Shown in pieces: positions 18,781 through 27,607 of a stretch of DNA of 64,000 nt. The notes beneath the pieces are model-generated. The model was not told the DNA's origin. It saw only the letters and a list, made by a program, of their open reading frames with translations, and made no database searches. Position numbers and translations under genes: made by a program. The stretch is from VXOI01 sp965261945 (GTDB lineage Bacteria > Chloroflexota > Dehalococcoidia > Lucifugimonadales > UBA3495), in contig CBDHEF010000002.1 of NCBI GenBank assembly GCA_965261945.1, positions 2,356,001 through 2,420,000 on the forward strand, read 5' to 3'. How positions within the stretch are numbered: position 1 is the first letter of the stretch; every line of letters begins with the position of its first letter.

Positions 18781-18905
18781 TTTTGAAAGACTCTGCCGTT
18801 ACTGACAATTGCAAAACCCCGGGCAACCGGGGAAGAGGCCAGGCAGACGATTAGGATCGGGAACAATTGTCCCGGCGCAATTATTCCGCGCCAGCCGCTC
18901 CCGGT

Positions 18906-19433
18906 TCAGTCGCGGCGCGGCTCCAGCAGCTCGCTCAGCCTTCGGAGGTTTTCCAGCAACGGCGGGGCGAGGTGGCGCTGGTGGGAGGAATTGCGGAGCA
19001 TCATCAGCAGGCGGAATTGCGCCGCCAGATCGTCGGCCAGGGCCCGCTTCGCTTCCTTTACGCTGTCTGCTTCCACCGGGACGCGGACGCCGTTCAGGGG
19101 CAGGTGGCGCTTGGCTTCGCCGGCCCAGTACTTGTCCAGGCTGTCCAGCACCACGATAGGGATTTCGCTCTTGACTACGAAATTGGCATCGGGGGAGCAG
19201 TCCTCGGGGCGCAGGGAGTCCACCAGCACCCGGGTTACCTCCGAGTGGCTGAGGTGGAAGACGGCGGCGTTGGGCTGGCTGGAGTCCACGTCGCGCCAGT
19301 TCCAGTCTGGCGGAGTGGCGTAGTCAACCCCCGGCTCCACGGTCACCGGCAACGACAGGTCTTCGGCCAGCGGCGGGCCGTCGCCCTGTTCTTCGGGCGG
19401 CGCTCCGGCGGCGGCCGCATCGTCAGCCGGCAT
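18906..19433 (-). CDS. Hypothetical protein co-translated with a DUF3467 protein
   Basis: 175 residues from ATG 19433 (MPADDAAAAGAPPEEQ). The N-terminal 40 residues are Ala/Pro/Glu-rich and probably disordered. The body has PDWNWRDVDSSQPNAAVFHL, EIPIVVLDSLDKYWAGEAKR and a helical C-terminus LAAQFRLLMMLRNSSH. I do not recognise the family. Its start overlaps the stop of the upstream DUF3467 gene by 11 bases, so the two products are likely partners. Confidence 0.7.
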   Translation of the reverse strand: MPADDAAAAGAPPEEQGDGPPLAEDLSLPVTVEPGVDYATPPDWNWRDVDSSQPNAAVFHLSHSEVTRVLVDSLRPEDCSPDANFVVKSEIPIVVLDSLDKYWAGEAKRHLPLNGVRVPVEADSVKEAKRALADDLAAQFRLLMMLRNSSHQRHLAPPLLENLRRLSELLEPRRD

Positions 19434-19794
19434 GGTTGTCGCTCCCGTCGGTGTCCAGCTCCCAAGCGGTGTAGACCTGCTCGGGCAGGGTGATGGGGCC
19501 AACGGCGTTCTCGTACTCGCGGACGTGCTTGGCGGTGAGCAGCGCGAGGGCCTTGAGCATCTGAGGGCTGACCTTGATGCGGGCCCGGAGGATGGGTTCG
19601 CGCTCCTCCATCTGCTCGCCGAAGAACAGCACCGCTGAGTAGAGGCTGCTGAATATGTGCATCGAGTCGCTGTAGAAGGTGATGGGGTCCAGGGAGCTGC
19701 CTTCGTTTGCCTGGGTGTCTCCCGGACGGGCGAAGGTCTCTTCCTGCGGTGTCTGGTCTTCCGGCGGCACGTAGGGTCTCTGAACGACTGGCAT
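19423..19794 (-). CDS. DUF3467 family protein
   Basis: 123 residues from ATG 19794, chosen because GGGAGG lies 4 bases upstream. The longer frame from 19827 would start inside TATAAT, which is better read as the -10 box (19825-19830). The body has the DUF3467 pattern: SLYSAVLFFGEQ, then RIKVSPQMLKALALLTAKHV and YENAVGPITLPEQ. The family is small, widespread and of unknown function. The gene overlaps its downstream neighbour by 11 bases. Confidence 0.75.
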   Translation of the reverse strand: MPVVQRPYVPPEDQTPQEETFARPGDTQANEGSSLDPITFYSDSMHIFSSLYSAVLFFGEQMEEREPILRARIKVSPQMLKALALLTAKHVREYENAVGPITLPEQVYTAWELDTDGSDNHAG

Positions 19795-19897
19795 GGGGCC
19801 TCCCGATAGCGCGATTGTTGCCGCCATTATACAGGAATCCAGAGGGCGTCATTGGTGGAAGGAGCGGGCGCTCCCAAGGGCAGAAGGTCTTTCGATT

Positions 19898-20024
19898 GCC
19901 CCCTCTCCTTCAGGGGGAGAGTTTTGGCAGGGGCATCTCCCGAGTGTGGGCAAGATTCCATACGGCAGGAACGGCAGAATTTCACCCCCACCCCAGCCCT
20001 CCCACTGAGGGGGAGGGGGAATTA
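19898..20024. repeat. Two dispersed palindrome copies
   Basis: Copy one is CCCCCTCTCCTTCAGGGGGA (19899 onward). Copy two is the tailed form, TTCACCCCCACCCCAGCCCT followed by a CCCACTGAGGGGGAGGGGG core (19981-20024). They lie in the 250-base gap between the DUF3467 promoter and the GMC gene. Confidence 0.75.
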
Positions 20025-20082
20025 CCTTACCCTGTGCCCATCGCGACCTTCACTGGTTGTTCCGGTTCTGGGCCCCTGGCTA

Positions 20083-21627
20083 CTACCGCGGGGGCGCTGA
20101 AATAAAGTCGGCCGCCCGCTCTGCAATCATGATGATGGTGGCGTTGGTGTTGGCCCGCACTATGTCGGGCATTACCGAGGCGTCGACAACCCGGAGCCCC
20201 TCCAGGCCGTGAATGTTGCAGTACTGGTCAACCACCGCCAGCGGGTCGGAGTCCGGCCCCATCTTGCAGGTCACCGAGGTGTGCCCGGCGATGCCGGCGT
20301 TCTGCCGAAGCCAGGCGTCCAGCGAGTCATCGTCGGCCAGGTCCGCGTCGGTGGGTGAAAGGCGTTCCGCCAACAGACCGGCGAAGGCCGGATGCTCGAA
20401 GAGCTGCACCGTTCTACGCACCGCGTCGCGGTACCTGGGGATGTCCCTCGGGTCGGTGAGGAACCGGAAGTCCAGGTGCGGCTGCTCCGATACATCCGCA
20501 GACGCAAGGGTCAGCAGTCCCTCGCTGTATGGGTACTCCAAGCGGCAGCCGAAGCGAATATCGGGGGCTTCGCGGCTCTCCGGGTAGGAGGTGGTGGGCT
20601 GGACCTGGATGTCGTTGCGTTCGGGGGAGCCGCTGGCCGTGAAACGCAGGCCCACCTGGTTCCGTGGCGCGTCCGGCGGCAGGTGGTGCTCCGGCTCCGA
20701 ACGGAACACGATGGAAACCGAGGGATGGTTCTTCATGCTGCGGCCCACGCCGGGCAGGTCGTGAACGGGGTCGATTCCCAATTGCTTCAGCTCATCGGCA
20801 GGCCCGACGCCGGACAGCAGAAGCAGGTGCGGGGAATGAATCGCCCCGGCGCTCAGGATGATTTCTTCGCCCTCGACGACAAATGGCTCGCCATCGCTTT
20901 CAACCTCCACCCCGACCGACCGCCGGCCGTGAAACAGGATGCGCCGGGCCAGAACGTTGGGCCTGATGGTCAGGTTCAGGCGATGGCGGCAGGCGTCCAG
21001 GTAGGTGATGGCGGTGCTCATCCGCACTCCGCCGGGGTTGTTCAGCGGCATGGCGCCAACGCCCGTGGCGTCGGGGTGGTTCAAATCCGGGCTGTCTGGA
21101 AAGCCGGAGTCGCGGCAGGCTTGGTAGAACGCTGCCTGCAAGGGCAGCCAGGTCTTCCGGCGGTGCCGCCACACCGGGATGGGGCCGTCGGCGCCGTGAA
21201 AGTCGTCCCGTATGTCGGCGTCGCTTTCCAGCCGGCGGAAGTAGGGCAGCGTCTTCTGGTAGCTCCACTCGTCGTTGCCTGCGGCGGCCCAGGCGTCGAA
21301 GTCCTCGGGTGCCCCGCGCAGCAGTATCTGATGGTTGATGGCGCTGCTTCCGCCGGTCACCCGCCCCCGGGCCACGTGCAGCGGACGCGCCGCCGGGGTT
21401 GACGGGGACGGGGGCGTGGACCGGCCCACCAGGGACCAGTTGTGCGCCGCGCCCTGTTCCGAGGCGGCCTGGTTCATGTCGTACTTCAACTCGTCAGGCA
21501 ACTGCTCCAGAGGGTAGTCAGGCCCGGCCTCCAGCAGCAGAACGGAGCGGGCGGGGTCTTCCGACAGCCGGTTGGCCAGGACGCAACCCGCCGACCCGGC
21601 CCCCACGATGATGACGTCGTATTTCAT
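20083..21627 (-). CDS. GMC-family FAD-dependent oxidoreductase
   Basis: 514 residues from ATG 21627. It opens YDVIIVGAGSAGCVLANRLSED (FAD dinucleotide-binding loop at about residues 8-13), followed by GRVTGGSSAINHQILLRG (GMC signature 1) and EIILSAGAIHSPHLLLLSGVGP (signature 2). The C-terminal active site is HTSVTCKMG with the catalytic His, then VVDASVMPDIVRANTNAT with the second conserved Asn. Length fits choline/alcohol dehydrogenases; substrate unknown. The SD appears to be GGGGGTG, provided by the tail of a palindromic repeat in the gap. It follows an amidohydrolase gene on the same strand. Confidence 0.9.
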   Translation of the reverse strand: MKYDVIIVGAGSAGCVLANRLSEDPARSVLLLEAGPDYPLEQLPDELKYDMNQAASEQGAAHNWSLVGRSTPPSPSTPAARPLHVARGRVTGGSSAINHQILLRGAPEDFDAWAAAGNDEWSYQKTLPYFRRLESDADIRDDFHGADGPIPVWRHRRKTWLPLQAAFYQACRDSGFPDSPDLNHPDATGVGAMPLNNPGGVRMSTAITYLDACRHRLNLTIRPNVLARRILFHGRRSVGVEVESDGEPFVVEGEEIILSAGAIHSPHLLLLSGVGPADELKQLGIDPVHDLPGVGRSMKNHPSVSIVFRSEPEHHLPPDAPRNQVGLRFTASGSPERNDIQVQPTTSYPESREAPDIRFGCRLEYPYSEGLLTLASADVSEQPHLDFRFLTDPRDIPRYRDAVRRTVQLFEHPAFAGLLAERLSPTDADLADDDSLDAWLRQNAGIAGHTSVTCKMGPDSDPLAVVDQYCNIHGLEGLRVVDASVMPDIVRANTNATIIMIAERAADFISAPPR

Positions 21628-21631
21628 GGAA

Positions 21632-21692
21632 CACCCCCACCCCTCGCTTTCGCAAGGGCAAGCTCTGGCCCTCCCCCGGAGGGAGAGGGGAT
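21632..21692. repeat. Dispersed palindrome with tail, filling a gene-gene gap
   Basis: CACCCCCACCCCTCGC... tail and a CCCTCCCCCGGAGGGAGAGGGG core occupy nearly all of the space between the amidohydrolase stop and the GMC start. The core is written here in two parts: CCCTCCCCC and GGAGGGAGAGGGG. Confidence 0.75.
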
Positions 21693-22709
21693 TTAGGTTT
21701 CGATGCGGTATACGCGAGCAGCGGTGTCGTGGAGCATGGCGGCCCGTTCGGTGGGACTGTGGCCCGTCGAAAGCCGCTTGAAGGCGTTGTACATGACGTT
21801 GTAGGAGAAAGAGACCTTGTCGGGCGGGAAGTTGCTCTCGAACATACAGCGATCCGGCCCGAACTGCTCGATGCAGTAATTCATCCACGGCGCCATGGCT
21901 TCGGCCAGTTCCTCCGAGCCTATGGGGATGGCCCGCTCATGCCAGCCATACCCCCAGCGGGGCATTCCCATGCCGCCCAGCTTGCAGGTGACGTTGGGGT
22001 TCTGGGCCACGGCGGCGATGCCCTCCCGCCACGCCAGGACGATTTCGTCATCCTTGCCGGCGTAGATGCCCGTCCGGCTTACCCCGCCCAGGTGGTTGAG
22101 GATGATGGGGACTTCCGGCACGGCCCGGGCGAAGTCGGCCAACTCGTTCATCTGCGGGAAGGACAGCATCACGTCCAGCGACAGCCCCATACGGGCCAAA
22201 ACACGGGCGCCAGCCCGAAAGGAGTCATTGGCCATGATGCCTGGGGTCTCCCGGTCGTCGATATCAGGGGCGGGGCTCCAGGTGACGTTGTGGCGGATAC
22301 CACGGAAGCGGTTGGGGCTGGCAGACTGCAGGGCCTCCAGCACCGGGGCCACGCCGTCGCCCAGCTTCAGGTCGGCGGCGCCGATGATGGCCGCTGCGGC
22401 CCTGGCCTCGCCGTAGACGCCGCTGGCGCTGGCGGCCGCAAGGCCCTGCACGAACTCGACCTCGCCCACGGACCGCAATTCCTCCGGGCCCGCGGCGCGG
22501 TACATAGAGCGGGCTTCCAGGAATACCGTGGAGCGCACGTTGTGGCCGGAGTCGAGGTCCGCCATCAACTCGTGGAGCAGGTAGCGCTGGTAGGGAATGC
22601 TCTGCAACCGCCCGTCCCAGAAGTGATGGTGCGGGTCGCAGAGCGGTATTTCGGGTTCGATGGGGGCTTCCTGGGTCAGGGCCAGCCAGTCGTTATTTCC
22701 AAAAGGCAT
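21693..22709 (-). CDS. Amidohydrolase-2 family metal-dependent hydrolase
   Basis: 338 residues. It opens with IPLCDPHHHFWD, the His-x-His metal motif of the amidohydrolase-2 TIM barrel, and continues with FRGIRHNVTWSP, VPIILNHLGG (third-strand His) and C-terminal FGPDRCMFESNFPPDK, where the Asp/Glu block of L-fuconolactone- and PDC-hydrolase-like enzymes lies. It probably opens a lactone or decarboxylates a small acid; the substrate cannot be named. It is upstream of, and may be cotranscribed with, the GMC oxidoreductase, so an oxidation followed by hydrolysis is a reasonable inference. Confidence 0.87.
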   Translation of the reverse strand: MPFGNNDWLALTQEAPIEPEIPLCDPHHHFWDGRLQSIPYQRYLLHELMADLDSGHNVRSTVFLEARSMYRAAGPEELRSVGEVEFVQGLAAASASGVYGEARAAAAIIGAADLKLGDGVAPVLEALQSASPNRFRGIRHNVTWSPAPDIDDRETPGIMANDSFRAGARVLARMGLSLDVMLSFPQMNELADFARAVPEVPIILNHLGGVSRTGIYAGKDDEIVLAWREGIAAVAQNPNVTCKLGGMGMPRWGYGWHERAIPIGSEELAEAMAPWMNYCIEQFGPDRCMFESNFPPDKVSFSYNVMYNAFKRLSTGHSPTERAAMLHDTAARVYRIET

Positions 22710-22726
22710 ATCAATCCCTCCAGAAC

Positions 22727-22772
22727 CGGGCTTGAATCCGGGCTAAAAATCCGGGCTTGAACACCGGGCTTA
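22727..22772. repeat. Short direct repeats (CCGGGCTTGAA type)
   Basis: Four units of CCGGGCT, two continuing TGAA, lie in a row just upstream of the amidohydrolase start codon, spaced 12-17 bases apart. They could be operator-like, or simple slippage products. Confidence 0.5.
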
Positions 22773-22999
22773 TACGGGGTAGCGCGCCAATGATACCACT
22801 TCACCGGGCGCGTTTCCCGGAGGTCTGACAAAGCCACAAGGTCTTACTGTTCCCTCTCCGTCCGGTGGAGGTGGCTGTAGTCAAAAGCCCGTGCAACCGA
22901 CCACAGCAGGGCAAGGGGGGTGATTTCCAGCGAGAAGCAAAAACCCCTGCCATACAGCAGGGGATCCTCGCTGAAACTCAGGAAAGGGGCGTTCCAGGC

Positions 23000-23395
23000 T
23001 TATTCGGAATTTGACCGTTCTTGACCGCTATTGTCAGGCGCGGTGAGTTCCAAGATACGGTTTATCAACCGCTGTCGTTCTGTGGCAGCAAGCCGTTCCG
23101 TTCGTTCCGCCCGGCGTTCCGCTCGTTCTGCCCGTCTTTCCGCCGCTTCTCCAGCTAGTCGTTCTCTGCGTAGCATGATGTAGAAAGAGACTCTTCCAGC
23201 CCCACCAGCAATAGCTCCGTGGGTAAACATCTTGTTCACCAAGTTAAGGCTGAAACGCTTTTCTAGTTTATCCCAATCGCACTCGATGGGCCTTACTGAT
23301 TTTGGGTCACTTGGTTCCGTCGTGTGATACCAAACTGCCCAAGTCGCGCCCATTGCCAAGACTGCGAGTAAAACGGGAATCCACGCTATTTCCAA
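23000..23395 (-). CDS. Hypothetical membrane-anchored coiled-coil protein
   Basis: 131 residues from TTG 23395 (weak ribosome binding site). An N-terminal transmembrane helix (IPVLLAVLAMGATWAVWY) is followed by a short domain and a C-terminal run of Ala-Glu-Arg heptad-like repeats (AERRAERAERRAERTERLAA, about residues 84-104). GC is lower than in the neighbours. No family recognised. It resembles in design the other small helix-plus-coiled-coil orphans of this window (17833 and 58982). Confidence 0.6.
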   Translation of the reverse strand: MEIAWIPVLLAVLAMGATWAVWYHTTEPSDPKSVRPIECDWDKLEKRFSLNLVNKMFTHGAIAGGAGRVSFYIMLRRERLAGEAAERRAERAERRAERTERLAATERQRLINRILELTAPDNSGQERSNSE

Positions 23396-23618
23396 GATCT
23401 CGGCCCATTAGGCTCGGTTCTCTGACGGACGGGCGTGTTCCTCTTGCAATTCTTCGTTGTCTTACCACACGATTCGGTGTCTATACCTTGATGGGATAGA
23501 CTTGACACGTCGATGGTATGGGGTTACCCAAAATGTGTCAAGCAGAACTCTGTAAACCTCCGGGGTCTTGCTGTTCCCTTTCCCTCCATTTAATTTAATG
23601 GCGTGATTTCGCGCCCCG

Positions 23619-24635
23619 TCACATTCCCAGCCGCTCGTACAGCTCCGGGTTGGCGCAGTGGACGAGGCGCTGCCCGTTGAGGCCGTTTATCAGGTTCCGG
23701 GCCGCCATGATGCTCATGGCCCGGCGGGACAGGACGGAGGCGCTGCCAATGTGCGGAGTGATGGTGACGTTGTCCATGAACAGCAGCGGATGGTCGTGGG
23801 GAATCGGTTCCGGGTCCACCACGTCCAGACCTGCGCCGCCGATCCAGCCCTCGCGCAGGGCCTGGCAGAGCGCGTCGGTGTCCACCACCGGCCCACGCGA
23901 GATGTTGACCAGGATGGCCGTGGACTTCATCCGCCGCAGCGCCTCGGCATTGATGAGATGCCGCGTTTCGGGCGTCAGCGGGCAGTGCAGCGAAACGTAG
24001 TCCGACTCGGCCAGCAGGTCGTCCATCGTGGCGTAGGTCAGGGCGTCGGCCCGCGCGGCCTGAGCGCATAGCATGGCCTCGGCGTCGGGGCGGCGGTTGC
24101 GCGAGTGGTACAGAACACGCATATCGAAGCCCTGGGCGCGCCGGGCCATTTCCAGCCCTATCTGGCCGAGGCCGACGATGCCGAGGGTGCTGCCCTGCAC
24201 CTCGTTGCCCAGCCAGTAGTTGGGATGGAAGGCCAGCTCCCAGTTGTTGCCGCGCACCCACTTGTCGCTCTCCACCACGCGGCGGGCGGCAGAGAGCAGC
24301 AGGGCGAAGGCGTGGTCGGCGACAGCCTTGGACAGGATGCCCGGCGTGCTGCCCAGCAGGATGCCCCGCCGGGTGCATTCCGGGATGTCCACGTTGTCCA
24401 GCCCGGCGGCGAGCTGGCTGACCACCCGCAGCTTGGGGGCGGCATTCAGCAGGGCGGCGTCCACCCGGTCCATAATGTTGATCAGTACGCCCTCGGCGCT
24501 GGCCAGCTTGGCCCGCAACTGCCCGGCAGTGGGGGGCGGGTCGGCGGGCCACACCTCCATGTCGGTGGCCTCGCCAATCATGGCGATGGCGTCGGGGTGC
24601 ATCATGCGGCTGACAAAGGCCCGCGGCTGGCTCAT
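23619..24635 (-). CDS. D-isomer-specific 2-hydroxyacid dehydrogenase
   Basis: 338 residues. NAD(P)-binding loop STLGIVGLGQIGLEMARRA (about residues 149-167). Catalytic Arg is in VNISRGPVVDTDAL, Glu in DVVDPEPIPHDHPL and His in VTITPHIGSAS, the complete triad of the family. The N-terminal catalytic domain has VVSQLAAGLDNVDIPEC. It looks closest to glyoxylate/hydroxypyruvate reductases, but substrate is not certain. It is transcribed divergently from the ornithine-cyclodeaminase-like gene, with about 130 bases between them for both promoters. Confidence 0.9.
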   Translation of the reverse strand: MSQPRAFVSRMMHPDAIAMIGEATDMEVWPADPPPTAGQLRAKLASAEGVLINIMDRVDAALLNAAPKLRVVSQLAAGLDNVDIPECTRRGILLGSTPGILSKAVADHAFALLLSAARRVVESDKWVRGNNWELAFHPNYWLGNEVQGSTLGIVGLGQIGLEMARRAQGFDMRVLYHSRNRRPDAEAMLCAQAARADALTYATMDDLLAESDYVSLHCPLTPETRHLINAEALRRMKSTAILVNISRGPVVDTDALCQALREGWIGGAGLDVVDPEPIPHDHPLLFMDNVTITPHIGSASVLSRRAMSIMAARNLINGLNGQRLVHCANPELYERLGM

Positions 24636-24765
24636 GGCTTCGTCTCCTGTTTACCGGTTGTGCGTGAAGGTTACCATACGTCAATTCCAGTGTAGCCAAT
24701 CGCCGCATCCCGCGCCAGAATCGGGTATCCTTAATAATATGGACATACCTGCACGGGGGGACACT

Positions 24766-25725
24766 ATGGCCTTGTTTCTGAACGAACAGGAAGTAGCGCA
24801 GCTTCTGCCGATGGACGAATGCATCGAAGCCTTGGAACGGGCATTTGCCCACGCCGGGGAAGGGAAAGTGGACAACAAGCCCCGGTCGCGCATAAGGATG
24901 CCCGGAGGCTTCTTCCACTTCATGGCGGCGGCCGATGGCGGTCAGGGCGTGTTCGGCTACAAGGCGTACCCGTCGTTCGCCGGCCCAGGCGGGGCCAAGA
25001 TGATGATGATGCTCTACGACTACGAAACGGGCCAACTGCTGGCCTGCATGGAAGCGGGAAGGCTGGGGCAGATTCGCACCGGCGCGGCCAGCGGTCTGGC
25101 GACCCGCTACATGGCCCGTTGCGCTGCGTCAACGGTGGCGGTCATCGGCTCCGGCTTTCAGGCCAGGACGCAGTTGGAAGCAGTCTGCGCCGTGCGCTCC
25201 ATCGGGCAGGCGAGGGTTTTCAGCCGCCGGCAGGAACGGCGAGAGGACTTCGCCAAGCACAGCAGTGAACGCCAGGGAGTGGACGTTCAGCCCGTGGAAA
25301 GTGCGCAGGAGTGCATCGAAGGGGCCGACATCGTGATAGCCATAACCTCGGCTCGCGAGCCGGTGGTCCTGGGCGATTGGCTGGCGCCGGGGGCCCACGT
25401 CAACGCCGCCGGCGGCAATCATTGGCTGCGCCGGGAGATAGACGAGGCGGCGGTGCTCAAGTCGGAGCTGATAGTGGTGGACGACCTGGAGCAGGCCAAA
25501 GCAGAGTGCGGCGACCTGATGTGGCTGGAGGCCCGGGGCAACTTCCGCTGGGACATGGCCCGGGAACTTCAGGATGTGGTGGCCGGCCGCGTTCCCGGGC
25601 GCCTCTCGCAGGAGGGGGTAACGCTGTTCGAGTCCATGGGCGTGGCCCTCGAGGACATCGCCGCCGCCGATCTGGTCTATCGCAAGGCCAGGGAGCAGGG
25701 CATCGGGCAGGAGCTACCCTTCTAG
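24766..25725 (+). CDS. Ornithine cyclodeaminase / mu-crystallin family protein
   Basis: 319 residues from ATG 24766, which follows GGGGGGA; an in-frame ATG at 24739 would lack such a site. It has the family blocks LLPMDECIEALERAF, KMMMMLYDYETGQLLACMEA, IRTGAASGLATRYMAR and the Rossmann loop VAVIGSGFQARTQLEAV. GADIVIAITSAREPVV and APGAHVNAAGGNHW follow. Members act as ornithine cyclodeaminase, alanine dehydrogenase or imine reductases. The exact reaction is open. Confidence 0.88.
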   Translation: MALFLNEQEVAQLLPMDECIEALERAFAHAGEGKVDNKPRSRIRMPGGFFHFMAAADGGQGVFGYKAYPSFAGPGGAKMMMMLYDYETGQLLACMEAGRLGQIRTGAASGLATRYMARCAASTVAVIGSGFQARTQLEAVCAVRSIGQARVFSRRQERREDFAKHSSERQGVDVQPVESAQECIEGADIVIAITSAREPVVLGDWLAPGAHVNAAGGNHWLRREIDEAAVLKSELIVVDDLEQAKAECGDLMWLEARGNFRWDMARELQDVVAGRVPGRLSQEGVTLFESMGVALEDIAAADLVYRKAREQGIGQELPF

Positions 25726-25743
25726 GTGCGGCCTAGGTGCGGC
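25722..25743. repeat. 11-bp perfect tandem duplication at the stop codon
   Basis: CTAGGTGCGGC occurs twice in a row (25722-25732, 25733-25743). The first copy contains the stop codon of the ornithine-cyclodeaminase-like gene, so the product is unchanged. Same length as the duplication that breaks the Uma2 gene. Confidence 0.85.
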
Positions 25744-26126
25744 GCCGCGAAAGCGGAAATTGAATGGGCTTTGGGACTCTGTAGGTCTGCGCTTTAAGCC
25801 TGACGCCAAGCGGTAATCTGCTCTTTCAATTGTACCAAGAAGGCAGCCGCTTCGCCGTGGGGCCGTTGCGCTTCGCGTTGTCCGACGATACGGGCGATGT
25901 CTGACGATACGGGCGAATTGTCTACAGTGGTTGGATTATAGCGATAGCCGTGTGGGCGTTGCAATGCGCTACTCCTGTTGGCGCTATTAACGTATGCGGG
26001 TGATATCGTAATGGAATAGTCGGCCCAAGAACGAAAAAGGGGCGCGAACGCCCCTTCGTTGCCGCTTCAGTTGGCCGTAGTGCCGAGCAACTCGCGCCCG
26101 GCCCCGGTCTGCCTTTGCGTTGCAGG
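25744..26126. other. Intergenic gap without a clear gene
   Basis: It holds a direct repeat of GACGATACGGGCGA (about 25883 and 25902) and otherwise nothing recognisable. The GC-rich part near 26040 (GGGGCGCGAACGCCCC) forms a short hairpin that could be a terminator for the small minus-strand gene. Confidence 0.45.
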
Positions 26127-26315
26127 TTAGCCAGGGTGCTGGCAATAGAGCTGAAAGGCTTCGGCTTCTTGCAGCCGGTGCTGCATCCGCTCCTGATCGG
26201 TCATGGCGGGGCCGGAGACCCAGTCGTAAACAGCCATGACGCCCGTCTCCATCCGGTGGACGAACCGCGAACCGGTCTCGCGGGCTTCCTTGATACCCTG
26301 GTTCATCGTAACCAT
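26127..26315 (-). CDS. Small hypothetical protein
   Basis: 62 residues, helical and charged (MNQGIKEARETGSRFVHRME, then MTDQERMQHRLQEAEAFQLY). GGAGGAAG precedes the first ATG by about 10 bases, and a second ATG follows two codons later. The upstream DNA (26330-26470) is clearly AT-rich and promoter-like, unlike the rest of the region. No family recognised; it could be a small cytoplasmic regulator. Confidence 0.5.
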   Translation of the reverse strand: MVTMNQGIKEARETGSRFVHRMETGVMAVYDWVSGPAMTDQERMQHRLQEAEAFQLYCQHPG

Positions 26316-26524
26316 CTTGCGTTGCTTCCTCCGTCGCTGGTATTATGGCAATTAGAGATACTATATTGCCTATGTGATTTGTAATAATGATATAGCGCAC
26401 CTACTATCATGTCAACAGATGTTATATGAATATCAGTATTCGATATTATGAGGGTATTGTGGAGAAAATATGTAGCAGGAGCCGCTGACACGCGGCGGAG
26501 AAGGAAGGGACAGCGCAACCAGGG

Positions 26525-27589
26525 CTAGTCGCGGAAGGCGGGCATTACCTGGGCTGAAAAGAGGCGCATGGAGGCGTCGGCTTCCTCTTGGGAAATGCGG
26601 TGGAAGTTGACCTGAAGCGAGGCGGCATCGAAGCCGCCCACGGCGTCGCGGTATGAGGTTATCTGTTCCTGAATGTCGGGAGGGGTCCCGACCCAGATGG
26701 CGCCGCTGTCCAGCAGCGCGTCGAAGCTGGCCTGCCGCAGCTTGTCCATGTGGCTGTCGTAGTTGGGATAGTCGCCCGACGATGTTCCTGCGCCCCAGCC
26801 CGAATCCAGCTCTGCGGCGGCCACCAGCGACCGAAAATAGGCGTCGATGTTGGGCTGGGCTATGCGGCGGGCTTCCTCCCGGTCCTCGTGGCAGAATATG
26901 TGGAAGCCCAATGCGATGCGCCCCTGTCCCGGATGTTCTGCCTCACGCCATGCGTCGCGGTAGACTCCGATGGCCTCGCGCATCTGCGGCCCGGCGAAGG
27001 GCGCCAGCATCAGGTTGAAGCCGCGCTCACCGGCCCGCCGCAGCGATTCAGGCGTCCCCAGCGCGGCAGTCCAGAAGGGCGGGCGGGGCAACTGCGTGGG
27101 ACGGGGCAGCGAAGTGACATTGCGGAAGCGGTAGAACTCGCCCTCAAAGGTGACGTCTTCCTGTTCCAGTAGCAGCCGCACCGCTTCCATGCCTTCCTCA
27201 AAGCGGGCGCGGGACTCGTCCAGCGAACGCTCGAACCGCTGGAACTCGTGGGGCAGAAAGGCGCGTCCGAACCCGCAATCAAGGCGGCCGCCGGAGATGG
27301 CGTCCAGCATTCCGATTTCGCCGGCCACCTTCAGCGGGTGGTTGAACACCGGCAACACCGCCCCGGTGAGCAGCCGCGCCCGCCGGGTGCGTTGCGATGC
27401 CGCGGTCAGGAAGATATGAGGCGCCGGGCTGTAACCGCCATAAGGCTCGAAGTAATGCTCCACGGTGCGGACGTGAGTGTAGCCCAACTCGTCGCACAGG
27501 TCCACCAGCGCCAGGCATTCCGACCAATACTGCTGGCCCGAATTCTGGGCCGGCGACACGTCCGGGAAGAATTGCAGCCCGAATTCCAA
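26525..27589 (-). CDS. LLM-class flavin-dependent oxidoreductase
   Basis: 354 residues, bacterial-luciferase-like TIM barrel. It opens MEFGLQFFPDVSPAQ and has HVRTVEHYFEPYGGYSPAP, in which the EH pair is typical of the luciferase alpha group. ISGGRLDCGFGRAFLPHEF follows, then FYRFRNVTSLPRP and the C-terminal VNFHRISQEEADASMRLF. It should use reduced FMN (or F420) and oxygen on a small organic substrate. It is the second of four LLM genes in the window and lies directly downstream of a FAD-linked oxidase (18-base gap), so cotranscription is likely. Confidence 0.9.
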   Translation of the reverse strand: MEFGLQFFPDVSPAQNSGQQYWSECLALVDLCDELGYTHVRTVEHYFEPYGGYSPAPHIFLTAASQRTRRARLLTGAVLPVFNHPLKVAGEIGMLDAISGGRLDCGFGRAFLPHEFQRFERSLDESRARFEEGMEAVRLLLEQEDVTFEGEFYRFRNVTSLPRPTQLPRPPFWTAALGTPESLRRAGERGFNLMLAPFAGPQMREAIGVYRDAWREAEHPGQGRIALGFHIFCHEDREEARRIAQPNIDAYFRSLVAAAELDSGWGAGTSSGDYPNYDSHMDKLRQASFDALLDSGAIWVGTPPDIQEQITSYRDAVGGFDAASLQVNFHRISQEEADASMRLFSAQVMPAFRD

Positions 27590-27607
27590 ATCACAGCTCC
27601 AGCTTGA

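Noticed and set aside
20392..21402. A 336-codon plus-strand frame inside the GMC gene
   Set aside because: Shadow of the GMC oxidoreductase on the other strand.
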